Positions 7,952 to 16,985 of a stretch of 46,188 nt of DNA are shown one piece after another (the first letter of the stretch is position 1; each line of letters starts with the position of its first letter). Under the pieces are notes generated by a model that saw nothing but the letters and a program-made list of their open reading frames with translations, was not told the origin of the DNA and did not search any database. Source of the DNA: Gammaproteobacteria bacterium F7 (GTDB lineage: Bacteria > Pseudomonadota > Gammaproteobacteria > Pseudomonadales > IMCC2047); NCBI GenBank assembly GCA_001593685.1, contig LUKI01000016.1:1-46188 (forward strand). Direction: 5' to 3'. The translations under genes were made by a program, and so were the position numbers.

Positions 7952-9475
7952 TTAGGGCGGGCTGGTTCGGTTTCTTACACAAACCGCTATCAACACAGTA
8001 CACAGCAATAACACCGGCCATGAGCCCAGGCGAGAATAAGGCGTTTGTCCCGATGTTCTCCAAACCTCGCCGGTCAGGTTTCCTTTAACAAAAGGCCTTG
8101 CCTGTGCAATGAGCTGACCTTGGTCGTCAATGATTGCCGTGACGCCGGTATTGGTGCCGCGCATTAGATATTTACCATTTTCTATTGCTCGCATGCGGGC
8201 CATCTGCAGGTGTTGAAGCGGGCCTGCGGAACGGCCAAACCAGCTGTCGTCACTGATGGTCAGCAACAAATCACTTTGCTTGGCCATCGTTCTTACAAAA
8301 TCGGGATAGACAATTTCGTAGCAGATGTAAGGCGCAACTTTCAGTGCCTGATTTTTGACGTTGATAAGTAGAGGAGACTGCTCAGCCGGGCCGCGACGGA
8401 AGTCGGACATGGGTAGGTTGAAGAACTCGATCAGCCCGCGTAACAGCTGTTGTAGCGGTACGTATTCGCCAAAGGGCACGAGTTTTTGTTTGTGGTAAAC
8501 GCCGTTGCCGTTGCCCAGTGCCACGATACTGTTGTGAAATACGCTGTTGCTGCCATCGTTTTCGCGCCAGGGTATACCGGTAATGACCGCGCTATTGGAC
8601 TGACTGGCGAGTGCGGTCACGTTGTTAAGGTAGGGGCCGGCACGATCCTGTAGCATGGGAATGGCGTTCTCTGGCCAGATAATCAGGTCACTGTCCAGGT
8701 GCTGACGGGTTTGCCGATAGAGCTGGCTCAACGTTTTATTGCGTTGTTCGGGAAGCCACTTAACGTCCTGTGTGATATTGGGCTGCAGTAGTGTGACGGT
8801 GATAGGGGTAGCCTGTCGTTGAGTCCAGCTGATCTGGCTTAATAATAATGTGGCTAACCATGGCAGGCTGAAGAGGCTGGTATATAAGGCAAACCCGCGG
8901 CCCAGCGAACGGGTGTAGAGCTTCAAAATAAGGAAATAAAGCGAGCTTGCCGAGAGGGCAATAATAAAACTCACGCCATAGACACCCGATACTGGCGCCC
9001 AGTGGCTTAAAACGGTGTCAGTGTGGGCATAGCCTGCAAACAGCCAGGGAAAACCTGTCAGTAGCCAGCTGCGAAGCCATTCAAATAATACCCACAGGGC
9101 CGGAAAGCCGAGCAAATTTCCCCAGCAGTTATTTTTGAATAGACGGGCAAAGGCGTAGCCAAAGGAGGCGGTGAATAGCAGGGATAACCCTGCAACAAAT
9201 AGCAGTGTAAGCCCAGCCGCTAACGGGGGGGCTGCATGGCCGTAATCGTGAATGCTGTGATAAACCCAGGATACGCCGGTGCCATAGAAACCTAAGCCGT
9301 ACAGCCAGCCGACGACCAAACCTTGTTTTGGAGAGGCCTGCTGAAGGCTGGCAAGTAACAATAACAAAGATGCAATGCCGAGGGGCCAGAGGCCATAGGG
9401 CGCTAAGGCAAAGGGTGCGAATATACCAGCCGCCAGCGCCAGCAGGTAACGCCACTTGCATGAGATGAGTCGCAT
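7952..9475 (-). CDS. lnt: Apolipoprotein N-acyltransferase
   Basis: 507 aa, typical for Lnt. Seven to eight membrane helices cover residues 8-215, followed by a periplasmic nitrilase domain. The catalytic triad is visible: Glu269 (WPEN), Lys331 (KQKLVPFGEYVP) and Cys385 (YICYEIVYPDF). A last helix near 485-500 anchors the C-terminus. It adds the third acyl chain to the N-terminal Cys of lipoproteins at the inner membrane. Its start follows the corC stop by one base, so translation is coupled; this corC-lnt order is standard in gammaproteobacteria. Confidence 0.97.
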   Translation of the reverse strand: MRLISCKWRYLLALAAGIFAPFALAPYGLWPLGIASLLLLLASLQQASPKQGLVVGWLYGLGFYGTGVSWVYHSIHDYGHAAPPLAAGLTLLFVAGLSLLFTASFGYAFARLFKNNCWGNLLGFPALWVLFEWLRSWLLTGFPWLFAGYAHTDTVLSHWAPVSGVYGVSFIIALSASSLYFLILKLYTRSLGRGFALYTSLFSLPWLATLLLSQISWTQRQATPITVTLLQPNITQDVKWLPEQRNKTLSQLYRQTRQHLDSDLIIWPENAIPMLQDRAGPYLNNVTALASQSNSAVITGIPWRENDGSNSVFHNSIVALGNGNGVYHKQKLVPFGEYVPLQQLLRGLIEFFNLPMSDFRRGPAEQSPLLINVKNQALKVAPYICYEIVYPDFVRTMAKQSDLLLTISDDSWFGRSAGPLQHLQMARMRAIENGKYLMRGTNTGVTAIIDDQGQLIAQARPFVKGNLTGEVWRTSGQTPYSRLGSWPVLLLCTVLIAVCVRNRTSPP

Positions 9476-9476
9476 T

Positions 9477-10328
9477 TTAATGGTGTGCTTGTGAAACCTG
9501 TAAAATGCGGATACGGCGTTTATCTGAGGTCAGTACCTTGAATTTCAGGCCAGCAATTTCGATGCTTTCATTACGGCTTGGCAGACGACCGAAATGCTTC
9601 ATGACAATGCCGCCGATGGTATCGAACTCATCGTCGTTGAAATCCAGTTCAAAGTGTTCGTTAAAGTCTTCGATGGGGGTCAGTGCATTGACCAGCGTTT
9701 GACCATTTTCAATTGGTCGAATGAAGGCATCTTCTTCGTCGGTATCATATTCGTCTTCGATCTCGCCGACGATTTCTTCCAGAACATCTTCAATGGTGAT
9801 TAAGCCAGAAATGCCGCCATATTCATCGACTACCACGGCCATGTGGTAGCGATTGGTACGGAATTCGTTGAGTAGTTGGGTGAGGCGTTTGCTTTCCGGG
9901 ATAATGGTTGCGGCGCGTAAAACATCGCGGACTTTAAACTTGTCGACATTGTTGCTGAGAATTAGCGGCAGTAAATCTTTGGCGAGCAAAATGCCGGTTA
10001 CTTCGTCCGGGTTGTCGCCAATTACCGGGAATCGCGAGTGGCCGGATTCAATGACCAATGGCAGGAACTCTTCCGGCGACTGTGACTCCTTTACGACCGT
10101 CATTTGAGGACGTGGAATCATCACGTCGCGGACCTGCAGGTCGGAAATTTCGATGGCACCTTCTATGATGTTGAAGGCAACGTTGTCGAGTAGATGGTTT
10201 TCCAGTGCTTGCCCAAGAAACTCACGAACGTCCTCTGGACTCTGTGGCTCGGTACTGAAGGCTTGAGTGATTTTGTCCAGCCAGGACTTTTTCGCGTCCT
10301 GGCTCTTGGTCGAATGGTCGTCGCTCAT
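9477..10328 (-). CDS. corC: CorC/YbeX, CBS-pair and transporter-associated domain protein
   Basis: 283 aa. Order: a short N-terminal segment, a CBS pair (residues about 66-190, with DVMIPRPQMTVV and VVVDEYGGISGLITIEDVLEEIVGEIEDEYD), then the C-terminal CorC/HlyC FAD-like domain (residues 200-280). It has no membrane domain, which separates CorC/YbeX from the longer YfjD-like proteins. It is linked to Mg/Co efflux and, by gene position, to ribosome maturation with YbeY and YbeZ. It sits in the miaB-ybeZ-ybeY-corC-lnt operon. Confidence 0.95.
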   Translation of the reverse strand: MSDDHSTKSQDAKKSWLDKITQAFSTEPQSPEDVREFLGQALENHLLDNVAFNIIEGAIEISDLQVRDVMIPRPQMTVVKESQSPEEFLPLVIESGHSRFPVIGDNPDEVTGILLAKDLLPLILSNNVDKFKVRDVLRAATIIPESKRLTQLLNEFRTNRYHMAVVVDEYGGISGLITIEDVLEEIVGEIEDEYDTDEEDAFIRPIENGQTLVNALTPIEDFNEHFELDFNDDEFDTIGGIVMKHFGRLPSRNESIEIAGLKFKVLTSDKRRIRILQVSQAHH

Positions 10329-10340
10329 GGTCTTGTGTCG

Positions 10341-10832
10341 TTAAGTCTCTGGGCTGTCGGTAGAATAGGGGTTGGGGAAGGTTAATTCGTGTAACAGCTG
10401 AATTTCTAAACTTTCCATTGCTTCGGCTTCCTCATCTTGAAGGTGGTCATAGCCTAACAGATGCAATATGCCATGTACCACCATATGTGCCCAGTGGGCT
10501 TCCAGCGTTTTACTTTGTTCTTCCGCCTCCCGGCTCACGACCTGGGCGCAAATGATAATGTCGCCTAGTAGCTTTTTGGCCTCTTCTTCTGGTAGCCCGG
10601 GCGGCGCTTCAAAGGGAAAAGACAGTACGTTGGTGGGGCCGGATTTTTGTCGATAAGCCAAGTTCAGTTCGCTGATGGCGGCTTCGTCAACCACCTGAAT
10701 GCTGAGTTCCTGCTGTGTATCACTATTCCGCTGGCTCGCCAATACATGGCTTACCCACTGTTCGATAGTTGATGCACTAGGCACACCGTCTGCGCCACTG
10801 ACATCCTCAAAGGCGATGAATTGCTGGGTCAT
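10341..10832 (-). CDS. ybeY: Endoribonuclease / rRNA maturation factor YbeY
   Basis: 163 aa. The zinc site is intact: H120-GILH124-LLGYDH130, with the upstream NVLSFPFE and GDIIIC motifs of the UPF0054 family. YbeY acts in 16S rRNA 3'-end maturation and ribosome quality control. It starts 9 bases after the ybeZ stop and ends 12 bases before corC, inside one operon. Confidence 0.97.
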   Translation of the reverse strand: MTQQFIAFEDVSGADGVPSASTIEQWVSHVLASQRNSDTQQELSIQVVDEAAISELNLAYRQKSGPTNVLSFPFEAPPGLPEEEAKKLLGDIIICAQVVSREAEEQSKTLEAHWAHMVVHGILHLLGYDHLQDEEAEAMESLEIQLLHELTFPNPYSTDSPET

Positions 10833-10841
10833 AAGTGGTGA

Positions 10842-11888
10842 CTATTTCCGCTCAGTCGGATCCTGATTGTGGTTGGGGGTGTCGCTATTGGCTTCGTCAA
10901 AGCTGTCATAGGCCTCAACGATGCGCTGTACTAGCGTATGGCGAACCACGTCTTGCGCGACAAAATAGGTGAAGCCGATTTCCTTGATGCCGTCGAGTAC
11001 TTCGATAGCGTGAACCAAACCGGATTTTTTGCCTTGAGGTAAATCAATTTGTGAAGCATCACCGGTAATGACCGCGTGTGAACCAAAGCCAATACGGGTC
11101 AGGAACATTTTCATCTGTTCCTTGGTGGTGTTCTGGCTCTCATCAAGAATGATAAAGGCATCGTTGAGCGTGCGGCCACGCATATAGGCCAGCGGGGCAA
11201 CTTCAATCACGTTCTTTTCGATCAGGCGGTCAACCTTTTCAAAGCCGAGCATTTCGTAGAGCGCATCGTAAAGTGGGCGTAGATACGGATCGACTTTTTG
11301 GGCCAGATCACCCGGCAAAAAGCCGAGTTTTTCACCGGCCTCTACAGCCGGGCGTACCAATACGATGCGGCGGACTTCATCCTTTTCCAGTGCATTAACA
11401 GCACAGGCGACGGCCAGGTAAGTTTTACCCGTACCGGCAGGACCGATGCCAAAGTTCACATCATTGGTGTGAATGCTTTGCACATATTTTTTCTGGTTCT
11501 GACCGCGTGGTTTGATAACGCTGCGTTTGGTGGTGATCACCCAGTCTTTGTCATTGAAATCATCGCCAAAGCTGGGGGATTGTTTATGAGCGTTTTGATT
11601 GCCGTTAACACCGGCGTCCTGAAGTGCAAGGTGTACTTCATTCGGTGTGAGCAACGTGTCATCACTGGTGTTTTTGTAGAGGCTTTGCAGGATATCGCTG
11701 GCCGTAGAGACGCTGTCGGTGTCACCGGAAAGTTGAAATTTGCTGCCCCGGTTATGAATCTCAATACCTAAGCGCTTTTCGATTAGCTTGATATGCTCGT
11801 CAAGCTCGCCGCACAGGTTGGCGAGGCGGCGGTTGTCTTCAGGTAGAAGTGATAGGTTTTGTGTTGCGGTCCGCAAGTTAGTAGCCAA
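10842..11888 (-). CDS. ybeZ: PhoH-like ATPase YbeZ
   Basis: 348 aa. An N-terminal KH-like region (residues about 15-75) precedes the PhoH ATPase domain with Walker A GPAGTGKT (149-156) and Walker B AFIILDES (244-251). YbeZ partners YbeY in RNA metabolism. The start is odd. The frame's only candidate near the expected N-terminus is a TTG at 11888, poorly spaced from its GGAG. An ATG better placed after that GGAG (11901) opens a different frame that stops after seven codons across the TTG. This may be translational coupling by an overlapping mini-ORF, or a frameshift in the start region. Confidence 0.93.
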   Translation of the reverse strand: MATNLRTATQNLSLLPEDNRRLANLCGELDEHIKLIEKRLGIEIHNRGSKFQLSGDTDSVSTASDILQSLYKNTSDDTLLTPNEVHLALQDAGVNGNQNAHKQSPSFGDDFNDKDWVITTKRSVIKPRGQNQKKYVQSIHTNDVNFGIGPAGTGKTYLAVACAVNALEKDEVRRIVLVRPAVEAGEKLGFLPGDLAQKVDPYLRPLYDALYEMLGFEKVDRLIEKNVIEVAPLAYMRGRTLNDAFIILDESQNTTKEQMKMFLTRIGFGSHAVITGDASQIDLPQGKKSGLVHAIEVLDGIKEIGFTYFVAQDVVRHTLVQRIVEAYDSFDEANSDTPNHNQDPTERK

Positions 11889-12067
11889 GTGCTTTGCTCA
11901 TCTCCGTTTAGTAATCTTACTGTCAGTATAATGCTTTAAATAGCCGGTTTCACGCTTGAAGGTGGCGAGCAACTCCGCTTTGAATCAACAATGGCGGGTT
12001 TTAAGCAGCTTTTAACCGCTAATATAACAAGACTTCTTAATAGCGCTTTTTAATAGATGTATTTGAT

Positions 12068-13411
12068 TTAAAAAGTTAGCCCGGGGTTTGTCAGCGTGCC
12101 GCGCATAGAGTTTGGTAATGCTTCAGTGATGGTGACGTCAACGAATTTGCCTTCAAGCTGAGCACCCTGAGGGTCAAAAATGACCACACGGTTATTTTCT
12201 GTACGCCCCTGTAGCTTGGCTGGATCTTTTTTCGATGGGCCAATGACCAGCGTGCGTTGTACGCTGCCGATCATGCTTTCGCTGATTGCCATTGCCTGTT
12301 GGGTGATGCGGGTTTGTAAAATATGCAGGCGCTGCTTTTTCACCTCTTCGGGGGTTTCATCTTCGAGTTCTGCCGCTGGCGTGCCTGGGCGAGCGCTGTA
12401 AATAAAGCTAAAAGACAGGTCGTAGCCAATGGTTTCGATTAGCTTCATCGTATCAGCAAAATCCTCTTCGGTTTCACCGGGGAAGCCGATGATAAAGTCT
12501 GAAGACATGCTCATATTCGGGCGGATTTCTCGCAAACGCTCGATTTTGTCGATGTATTCCTGGATTTCGTGGCCGCGTTTCATCGCCGCTAAAATACGGT
12601 TAGAACCACTCTGCACGGGGAGGTGGAGGTGGCTCACCAGCTCTGGCACATCGCGATATACTTCGATCAAACTATCCGAAAATTCCACCGGGTGCGAGGT
12701 GGTGAAACGGATGCGATCAATACCGTCGATGGCGGCGACGTAGGTGATGAGCTCAGCAAGGTCAATTGGGTTGCCATCATGGGACAGGCCTCGGTAGGCG
12801 TTAACATTTTGACCCAGTAAGTTGACTTCGCGAACCCCTTGAGTGGCCAAGTGTGCTATTTCGGCAATGACGTCATCAAAGGGGCGGCTAACCTCTTCGC
12901 CACGGGTGTAAGGCACCACACAGAAAGTGCAGTATTTGCTGCAACCTTCCATGATGGAAACAAAGGCGCTAACGCCATTTGCCTCGGGTTCGGGTAGACG
13001 GTCAAATTTCTCGATTTCTGGAAATGAGATGTCGACTACCGGAATGTGGTTTGTCTTTGATGCGTCAATCATTTCCGGCAAACGGTGCAGGGTTTGAGGC
13101 CCGAAAACCATGTCAACATAGGGCGCACGATCACGAATCGCCTCGCCTTCCTGGCTGGCAACGCAGCCACCGACGCCAATCATGACATCGGGGTTTTTCT
13201 CCTTTAGCTGTTTCCAGCGTCCCAGTTGGTGGAATACTTTTTCCTGGGCCTTTTCACGGATGGAACAGGTGTTGAGAAGCACGATATCCGCTTCGTCTTC
13301 ATTGGTGGTGATTTCCATATCATGACTATCGCCCAGCAGATCGGCCATGCGCGAGGAGTCGTACTCGTTCATTTGACAGCCATGGGTTTTAATAAAAAGC
13401 TTTTTTATCAT
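12068..13411 (-). CDS. miaB: tRNA-2-methylthio-N6-dimethylallyladenosine synthase MiaB
   Basis: 447 aa from the ATG at 13411; the frame is open for 60 codons further upstream, but MiaB proteins begin with [19 protein letters not shown], exactly as here. Cys12, Cys49 and Cys83 bind the auxiliary cluster. The radical SAM motif is C157-x3-C161-x2-C164 (GCSKYCTFC). A C-terminal TRAM domain covers about 378-443. It methylthiolates i6A37 of tRNAs. It heads the ybeZ-ybeY-corC-lnt operon, though 179 bases separate it from ybeZ. Confidence 0.97.
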   Translation of the reverse strand: MIKKLFIKTHGCQMNEYDSSRMADLLGDSHDMEITTNEDEADIVLLNTCSIREKAQEKVFHQLGRWKQLKEKNPDVMIGVGGCVASQEGEAIRDRAPYVDMVFGPQTLHRLPEMIDASKTNHIPVVDISFPEIEKFDRLPEPEANGVSAFVSIMEGCSKYCTFCVVPYTRGEEVSRPFDDVIAEIAHLATQGVREVNLLGQNVNAYRGLSHDGNPIDLAELITYVAAIDGIDRIRFTTSHPVEFSDSLIEVYRDVPELVSHLHLPVQSGSNRILAAMKRGHEIQEYIDKIERLREIRPNMSMSSDFIIGFPGETEEDFADTMKLIETIGYDLSFSFIYSARPGTPAAELEDETPEEVKKQRLHILQTRITQQAMAISESMIGSVQRTLVIGPSKKDPAKLQGRTENNRVVIFDPQGAQLEGKFVDVTITEALPNSMRGTLTNPGLTF

Positions 13412-13547
13412 GCGGATTAACCAATGTTTTTGCGGAGTGGTTGCAAGTGATTGGCGAAAGTCTCTCAATGAACTCTCGCTCAAAAGTGGGAGCGAATTAT
13501 ACTCGCAATAATACCGCATATTCAATGAGTTGCGGTTTCTGTGGTGG

Positions 13548-13622
13548 TTAAGCTGCGCTGGTTGATGGCGCACAGATACAGCGGGTCGCATAAATTATCG
13601 AAAGGGGTAGAATGATATTCAT
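13548..13622 (-). CDS. Candidate 24-aa small protein upstream of miaB
   Basis: A short ORF with a strong AAGGAG Shine-Dalgarno six bases before its ATG. The product begins [19 protein letters not shown] and ends with small polar residues; the first half is hydrophobic. It lies on the same strand as miaB, 136 bases upstream. It could be a leader peptide or small membrane protein, or a chance ORF. The ribosome-binding site is the main support. Confidence 0.3.
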   Translation of the reverse strand: MNIILPLSIIYATRCICAPSTSAA

Positions 13623-13747
13623 GGCGGGCTCCTTAAAATACGCTGCTCAAGCATGATCAGTATTTGTGGGTTAATGCTGTGGAATGCCTTTCGAGTGAGT
13701 GGTGATAAATTTTCATGAGGTGTCACTGATCGCTTCGGGTTATAGGT

Positions 13748-15067
13748 ATGAAATGCCGATATGCTGTATTTGTTGCGTTATTGTTGTTGGTTTTTAAGCC
13801 AGAGAGTGTGACGGCTGAAACCACGAATGGGCTGTCTTTATCCAGTGTTACGGCCCCTGACCTGTTACCATTTCAGGGTATTCAACCTCAACTCCCTCAG
13901 TCCTACCAGACAGCGTCAAAACAATCGTTTGAGTCACTTGCCGATGCCGTACTGACGTATGAAAACATCCAGAATAATGGGCGCTGGCGGACTTTCTCAG
14001 CAGGCCCTTTATTACGGCAAGGAGATCGGCACTCACAGGTTTCCCAACTTAAAGCACATTTGCAATGGTTAGGAGACTTGCCTTCGCAGGATGTATTGAG
14101 TTTGGGGTCCCGGCTATTTGACCAAGCCTTACACCAGGCGTTATTGCGCTTTCAAGCTCGACATTCGATAAAGGCGGATGGCGTTTTAGGACCAAAAACG
14201 CGGGCGTTATTGAATGTGCCACCGTGGCAACGTATTGATCAGCTGGTGCTAAACATGTACCGCCAGCAGCAGAACGAAATCAATGATGACGTTTATCTGC
14301 ATATCAATCTACCAGAGTATAACCTGCGGTTTTATCAGTTTGGTGAGGTGTTATTGGAGATGCGCGCAGTGGTTGGTAAGCGTACGCGCCAGACGCCTGA
14401 ATTCAGCGCTGCCGTGACAAAACTAATCATTAACCCCGACTGGAATGTACCCAAAAGCATTGCCTATCGTGATATTTTGCCAAAATTACACGATGACCCC
14501 GAGTTTTTAAGGAAACGGAATCTTCGGGTGGTATCCGGGTGGCAGTTACCGCGTGTTGAGGTGCCTGAACACCAAGTGGATTTTAACCGAATGTACCAGG
14601 GGGCTGAGTATTATCGCTTTTGGGAGCCGCCGGGTGAAACTAACACCTTGGGACGCATGAAGTTTCAACTGGATTCTGACAACAGCATCTATTTACATGA
14701 TACGCAGCAAAAGTATCTGTTTGATGCAGAAAGTCGTGCCTTTAGTTCTGGTTGTATCCGACTTGAAAGCCCTCGAGCGCTTGCCGATACATTGATGCGG
14801 GTGGCAAACCAGTGGACGCCAGAGGTACTTGATCCACTGTTTGATGGTCCCGACATGATAAAACTACGTGTTGGAAAAAATATTTTGGTCCATGTGACCT
14901 ATTGGACGGCCTGGCTGGATAAGCGCGGAGTGCTGCATTTTGCCAACGATATGTATGAGCGTGACAGTGTTGATTTTGCGGTGATGCAGGAGCGTCAGCG
15001 AGAACATCGGGAAGAGGTTGATGTTGCTGCGAACTGGTTAAAAACTGTACAAGTCGGTGCGCCTTAA
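13748..15067 (+). CDS. L,D-transpeptidase with peptidoglycan-binding domain (YcbB/LdtD type)
   Basis: 439 aa. A signal peptide (residues 1-23, cleaved near VTA-ET), a peptidoglycan_binding_1 domain (about 87-155, with DGVLGPKTRALLN) and a YkuD catalytic domain (about 180-370). The active site shows His317 (YLHDT) and Cys336 in SSGCIRLE. It would form 3-3 cross-links in periplasmic peptidoglycan. It is shorter than E. coli LdtD (about 615 aa), lacking most of the N-terminal scaffold. The next gene, a DUF882 peptidase-like protein, is the usual partner (ycbB-ycbK order in E. coli). Confidence 0.92.
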   Translation: MKCRYAVFVALLLLVFKPESVTAETTNGLSLSSVTAPDLLPFQGIQPQLPQSYQTASKQSFESLADAVLTYENIQNNGRWRTFSAGPLLRQGDRHSQVSQLKAHLQWLGDLPSQDVLSLGSRLFDQALHQALLRFQARHSIKADGVLGPKTRALLNVPPWQRIDQLVLNMYRQQQNEINDDVYLHINLPEYNLRFYQFGEVLLEMRAVVGKRTRQTPEFSAAVTKLIINPDWNVPKSIAYRDILPKLHDDPEFLRKRNLRVVSGWQLPRVEVPEHQVDFNRMYQGAEYYRFWEPPGETNTLGRMKFQLDSDNSIYLHDTQQKYLFDAESRAFSSGCIRLESPRALADTLMRVANQWTPEVLDPLFDGPDMIKLRVGKNILVHVTYWTAWLDKRGVLHFANDMYERDSVDFAVMQERQREHREEVDVAANWLKTVQVGAP

Positions 15068-15118
15068 CTATACTTCGGGCGTTTTTGCTGTCCGTAACGC
15101 CCTGAGTATATTGTTTTT

Positions 15119-15679
15119 ATGTCAAATCTGGTTTCTTCCTGCCGTCGTAATTTTTTACGTAATTTTGGCGGTCTTACCGTTGGTCTTGCTGTTTCTTCCT
15201 CTGCTTTTGCCAAACTGTCTGCTGCGCCGGTTGAGCGCCATTTACAGTTTTATAATTTGCATACAGGGGAGTCCCTCAACACAACTTTCTGTGTCGATGG
15301 TGTCTTCGTGGAAGATAGTCTGAGAGATATTAATACGCTATTACGTGATCACCGGACTGGCGAAGCCTGTGTGATGGATCCGCAGTTATTGATTCTGCTG
15401 GATGACTTAAAAACACTGATGGGCAATAAACAGCCTTTTCATATTGTCTCCGGTTATCGTTCACCTGCTACCAATAATATGCTCAGTGCACAAAGTAACG
15501 GTGTTGCCAAAAAGAGCCTGCATATGCAAGGCAAAGCCATTGATGTACGGGTTCCGGGTGTTGATGTGCGTGCGCTGCAAAAAAGCGCGTTGGCTTTAAA
15601 GGGTGGTGGTGTTGGCCTCTATACTCGTAGTGACTTTGTACACCTGGACGTTGGACGGGTGCGCTATTGGGGAAGTTAG
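15119..15679 (+). CDS. DUF882/YcbK family M15-like protein, Tat-exported
   Basis: 186 aa. The N-terminus SSCRRNFLRNFGG followed by a mild hydrophobic stretch ending AFA is a twin-arginine signal. The core is a peptidase M15/DUF882 fold with the metal ligands visible as His135 (SLHMQGKAID), Asp142 and His175 (FVHLDVG). E. coli YcbK (MepK) cleaves 3-3 peptidoglycan cross-links, the very bonds made by the L,D-transpeptidase encoded just upstream. Making and cutting 3-3 bonds from one locus is therefore plausible. About 50 bases separate the two genes. Confidence 0.9.
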   Translation: MSNLVSSCRRNFLRNFGGLTVGLAVSSSAFAKLSAAPVERHLQFYNLHTGESLNTTFCVDGVFVEDSLRDINTLLRDHRTGEACVMDPQLLILLDDLKTLMGNKQPFHIVSGYRSPATNNMLSAQSNGVAKKSLHMQGKAIDVRVPGVDVRALQKSALALKGGGVGLYTRSDFVHLDVGRVRYWGS

Positions 15680-15746
15680 GAGATATTACTTTTGTTAGGC
15701 ACCGCTTAGCGATAACCCCTGCTACAACTTAGCTCGTGAGTTTTTT

Positions 15747-15932
15747 ATGAAAAAAATAATATTGTTTTTATCTTCAATGGCTTTTGTTGCTACGTTGGCC
15801 GCCTGTTCGCCAGAGGTTGGCACTAAGGCCTGGTGCGAGGGCTTGGCCGAGAAGACTAAAAGTGACTGGACGGCAAGCGAAGCGACTGACTTTGCTAAAT
15901 ACTGCCTGCTGAAAAACTATAAAAATAAATAG
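15747..15932 (+). CDS. DUF3012 family small lipoprotein
   Basis: 61 aa. A lipoprotein signal peptide with lipobox LAAC puts the mature N-terminal Cys at residue 20. The body contains EVGTKAWCEGLAEKTKSDWTASEATDFAKYC, the conserved DUF3012 pattern with two Cys residues. Asp is absent at +2 (Ser), so outer-membrane sorting is expected. Function is unknown in the family. It stands alone between the DUF882 gene and the converging PAS-GGDEF gene. Confidence 0.85.
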   Translation: MKKIILFLSSMAFVATLAACSPEVGTKAWCEGLAEKTKSDWTASEATDFAKYCLLKNYKNK

Positions 15933-15944
15933 GCGCTTTATTCG

Positions 15945-16901
15945 TTAGAAATCAACAACTTTACTTGCTTCTGGGTAGGTTTCAGGCTGTTCTTCACTAC
16001 AGATAACAAAGCAATTTCGGCCTGCTCGCTTTGCTTTATACATTGCCTTGTCGGCCATTTGGATAAGCCTTGAGCTGCTGGTGGCGTGGCATGGGTAATG
16101 TGCGATACCGATGCTCGCCGTTACGGTAAACTCCAGGTCATCAATGTAGTGTGGTTCGGCCAGCCTTTTTAGTAGTTTACCGCAGACCTGCGCTATTGCT
16201 TTCACATCACCGGTGTTTTTGACAATCACTAAAAACTCATCACCACCAAAACGCGCAACGATGTCTGAGTCGCGGAATGATGCGCTGATACGCTCTCCTG
16301 TCATTGCTAGTAGCTTATCACCGACTAGGTGGCCGTAGGTGTCGTTGATTTTTTTGAAGCCATCCAAGTCGATGAAAAGAAGAGCGAACTCATGGTTATA
16401 ACGTTTTGAGTCAAGGATCATTTGATCTAAGCGATCGGTAAATAGATTACGGTTGGCAAGGCCGGTGACGCAGTCGGTGAAGGCCATATCGCGAATTTGT
16501 CGCTCGGAGGCAACAAGAGCAAGTTCTATGTTTTTTCGTTCGGTGATATTTTGAATGAAGCCTTCGAGATACTTAAGTACGCCTTGGTCATCGAAAATTC
16601 CAACTCCCATTTCAATGACCCAGCGCTCTTCGCCATGATGGGTGATTACACGGTACTCTACCGCCCAGGGTTCTCCTGATTGGGTGGCAATCTCGACAGC
16701 GCTCGCTACTTTTTGAGCATCTTCCGGATGGATGATGCTGCTGTATGTCCGAGCACTATTACTAATAAAGTTTGAAGCGGGGTAACCAGTCAGTTTTTCA
16801 ATGGCAGGATTAATGAAAAGCATAGTCCATTGCTGATCGCACTTGCAGCGATAGAAAATAGCAGGGATGTTTTGAATTAGGCCTTCAAATATTGAGCTCA
16901 T
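15945..16901 (-). CDS. PAS-GGDEF diguanylate cyclase (copy 1)
   Basis: 318 aa, soluble. A PAS_3-type sensor (residues 10-122, ending with the PAC-like FIQNITERK) is followed by a GGDEF domain (about 140-305). The active-site motif RFGGDEF is intact (GGDEF 219-223), and the product-inhibition I-site RxxD is present as Arg210-Asp213. It should make c-di-GMP. The downstream paralogue matches it without gaps over nearly the full length, so the pair arose by tandem duplication. The sensed signal is not evident; no Cys/His haem pattern stands out. Confidence 0.93.
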   Translation of the reverse strand: MSSIFEGLIQNIPAIFYRCKCDQQWTMLFINPAIEKLTGYPASNFISNSARTYSSIIHPEDAQKVASAVEIATQSGEPWAVEYRVITHHGEERWVIEMGVGIFDDQGVLKYLEGFIQNITERKNIELALVASERQIRDMAFTDCVTGLANRNLFTDRLDQMILDSKRYNHEFALLFIDLDGFKKINDTYGHLVGDKLLAMTGERISASFRDSDIVARFGGDEFLVIVKNTGDVKAIAQVCGKLLKRLAEPHYIDDLEFTVTASIGIAHYPCHATSSSRLIQMADKAMYKAKRAGRNCFVICSEEQPETYPEASKVVDF

Positions 16902-16985
16902 AACAAATCGGTTTCCATTCGCTGAACCCTAAATATAAAGGGGAAAAGTGAGCAAATCTAACAAAATTTATAACTTCGGCATCTT

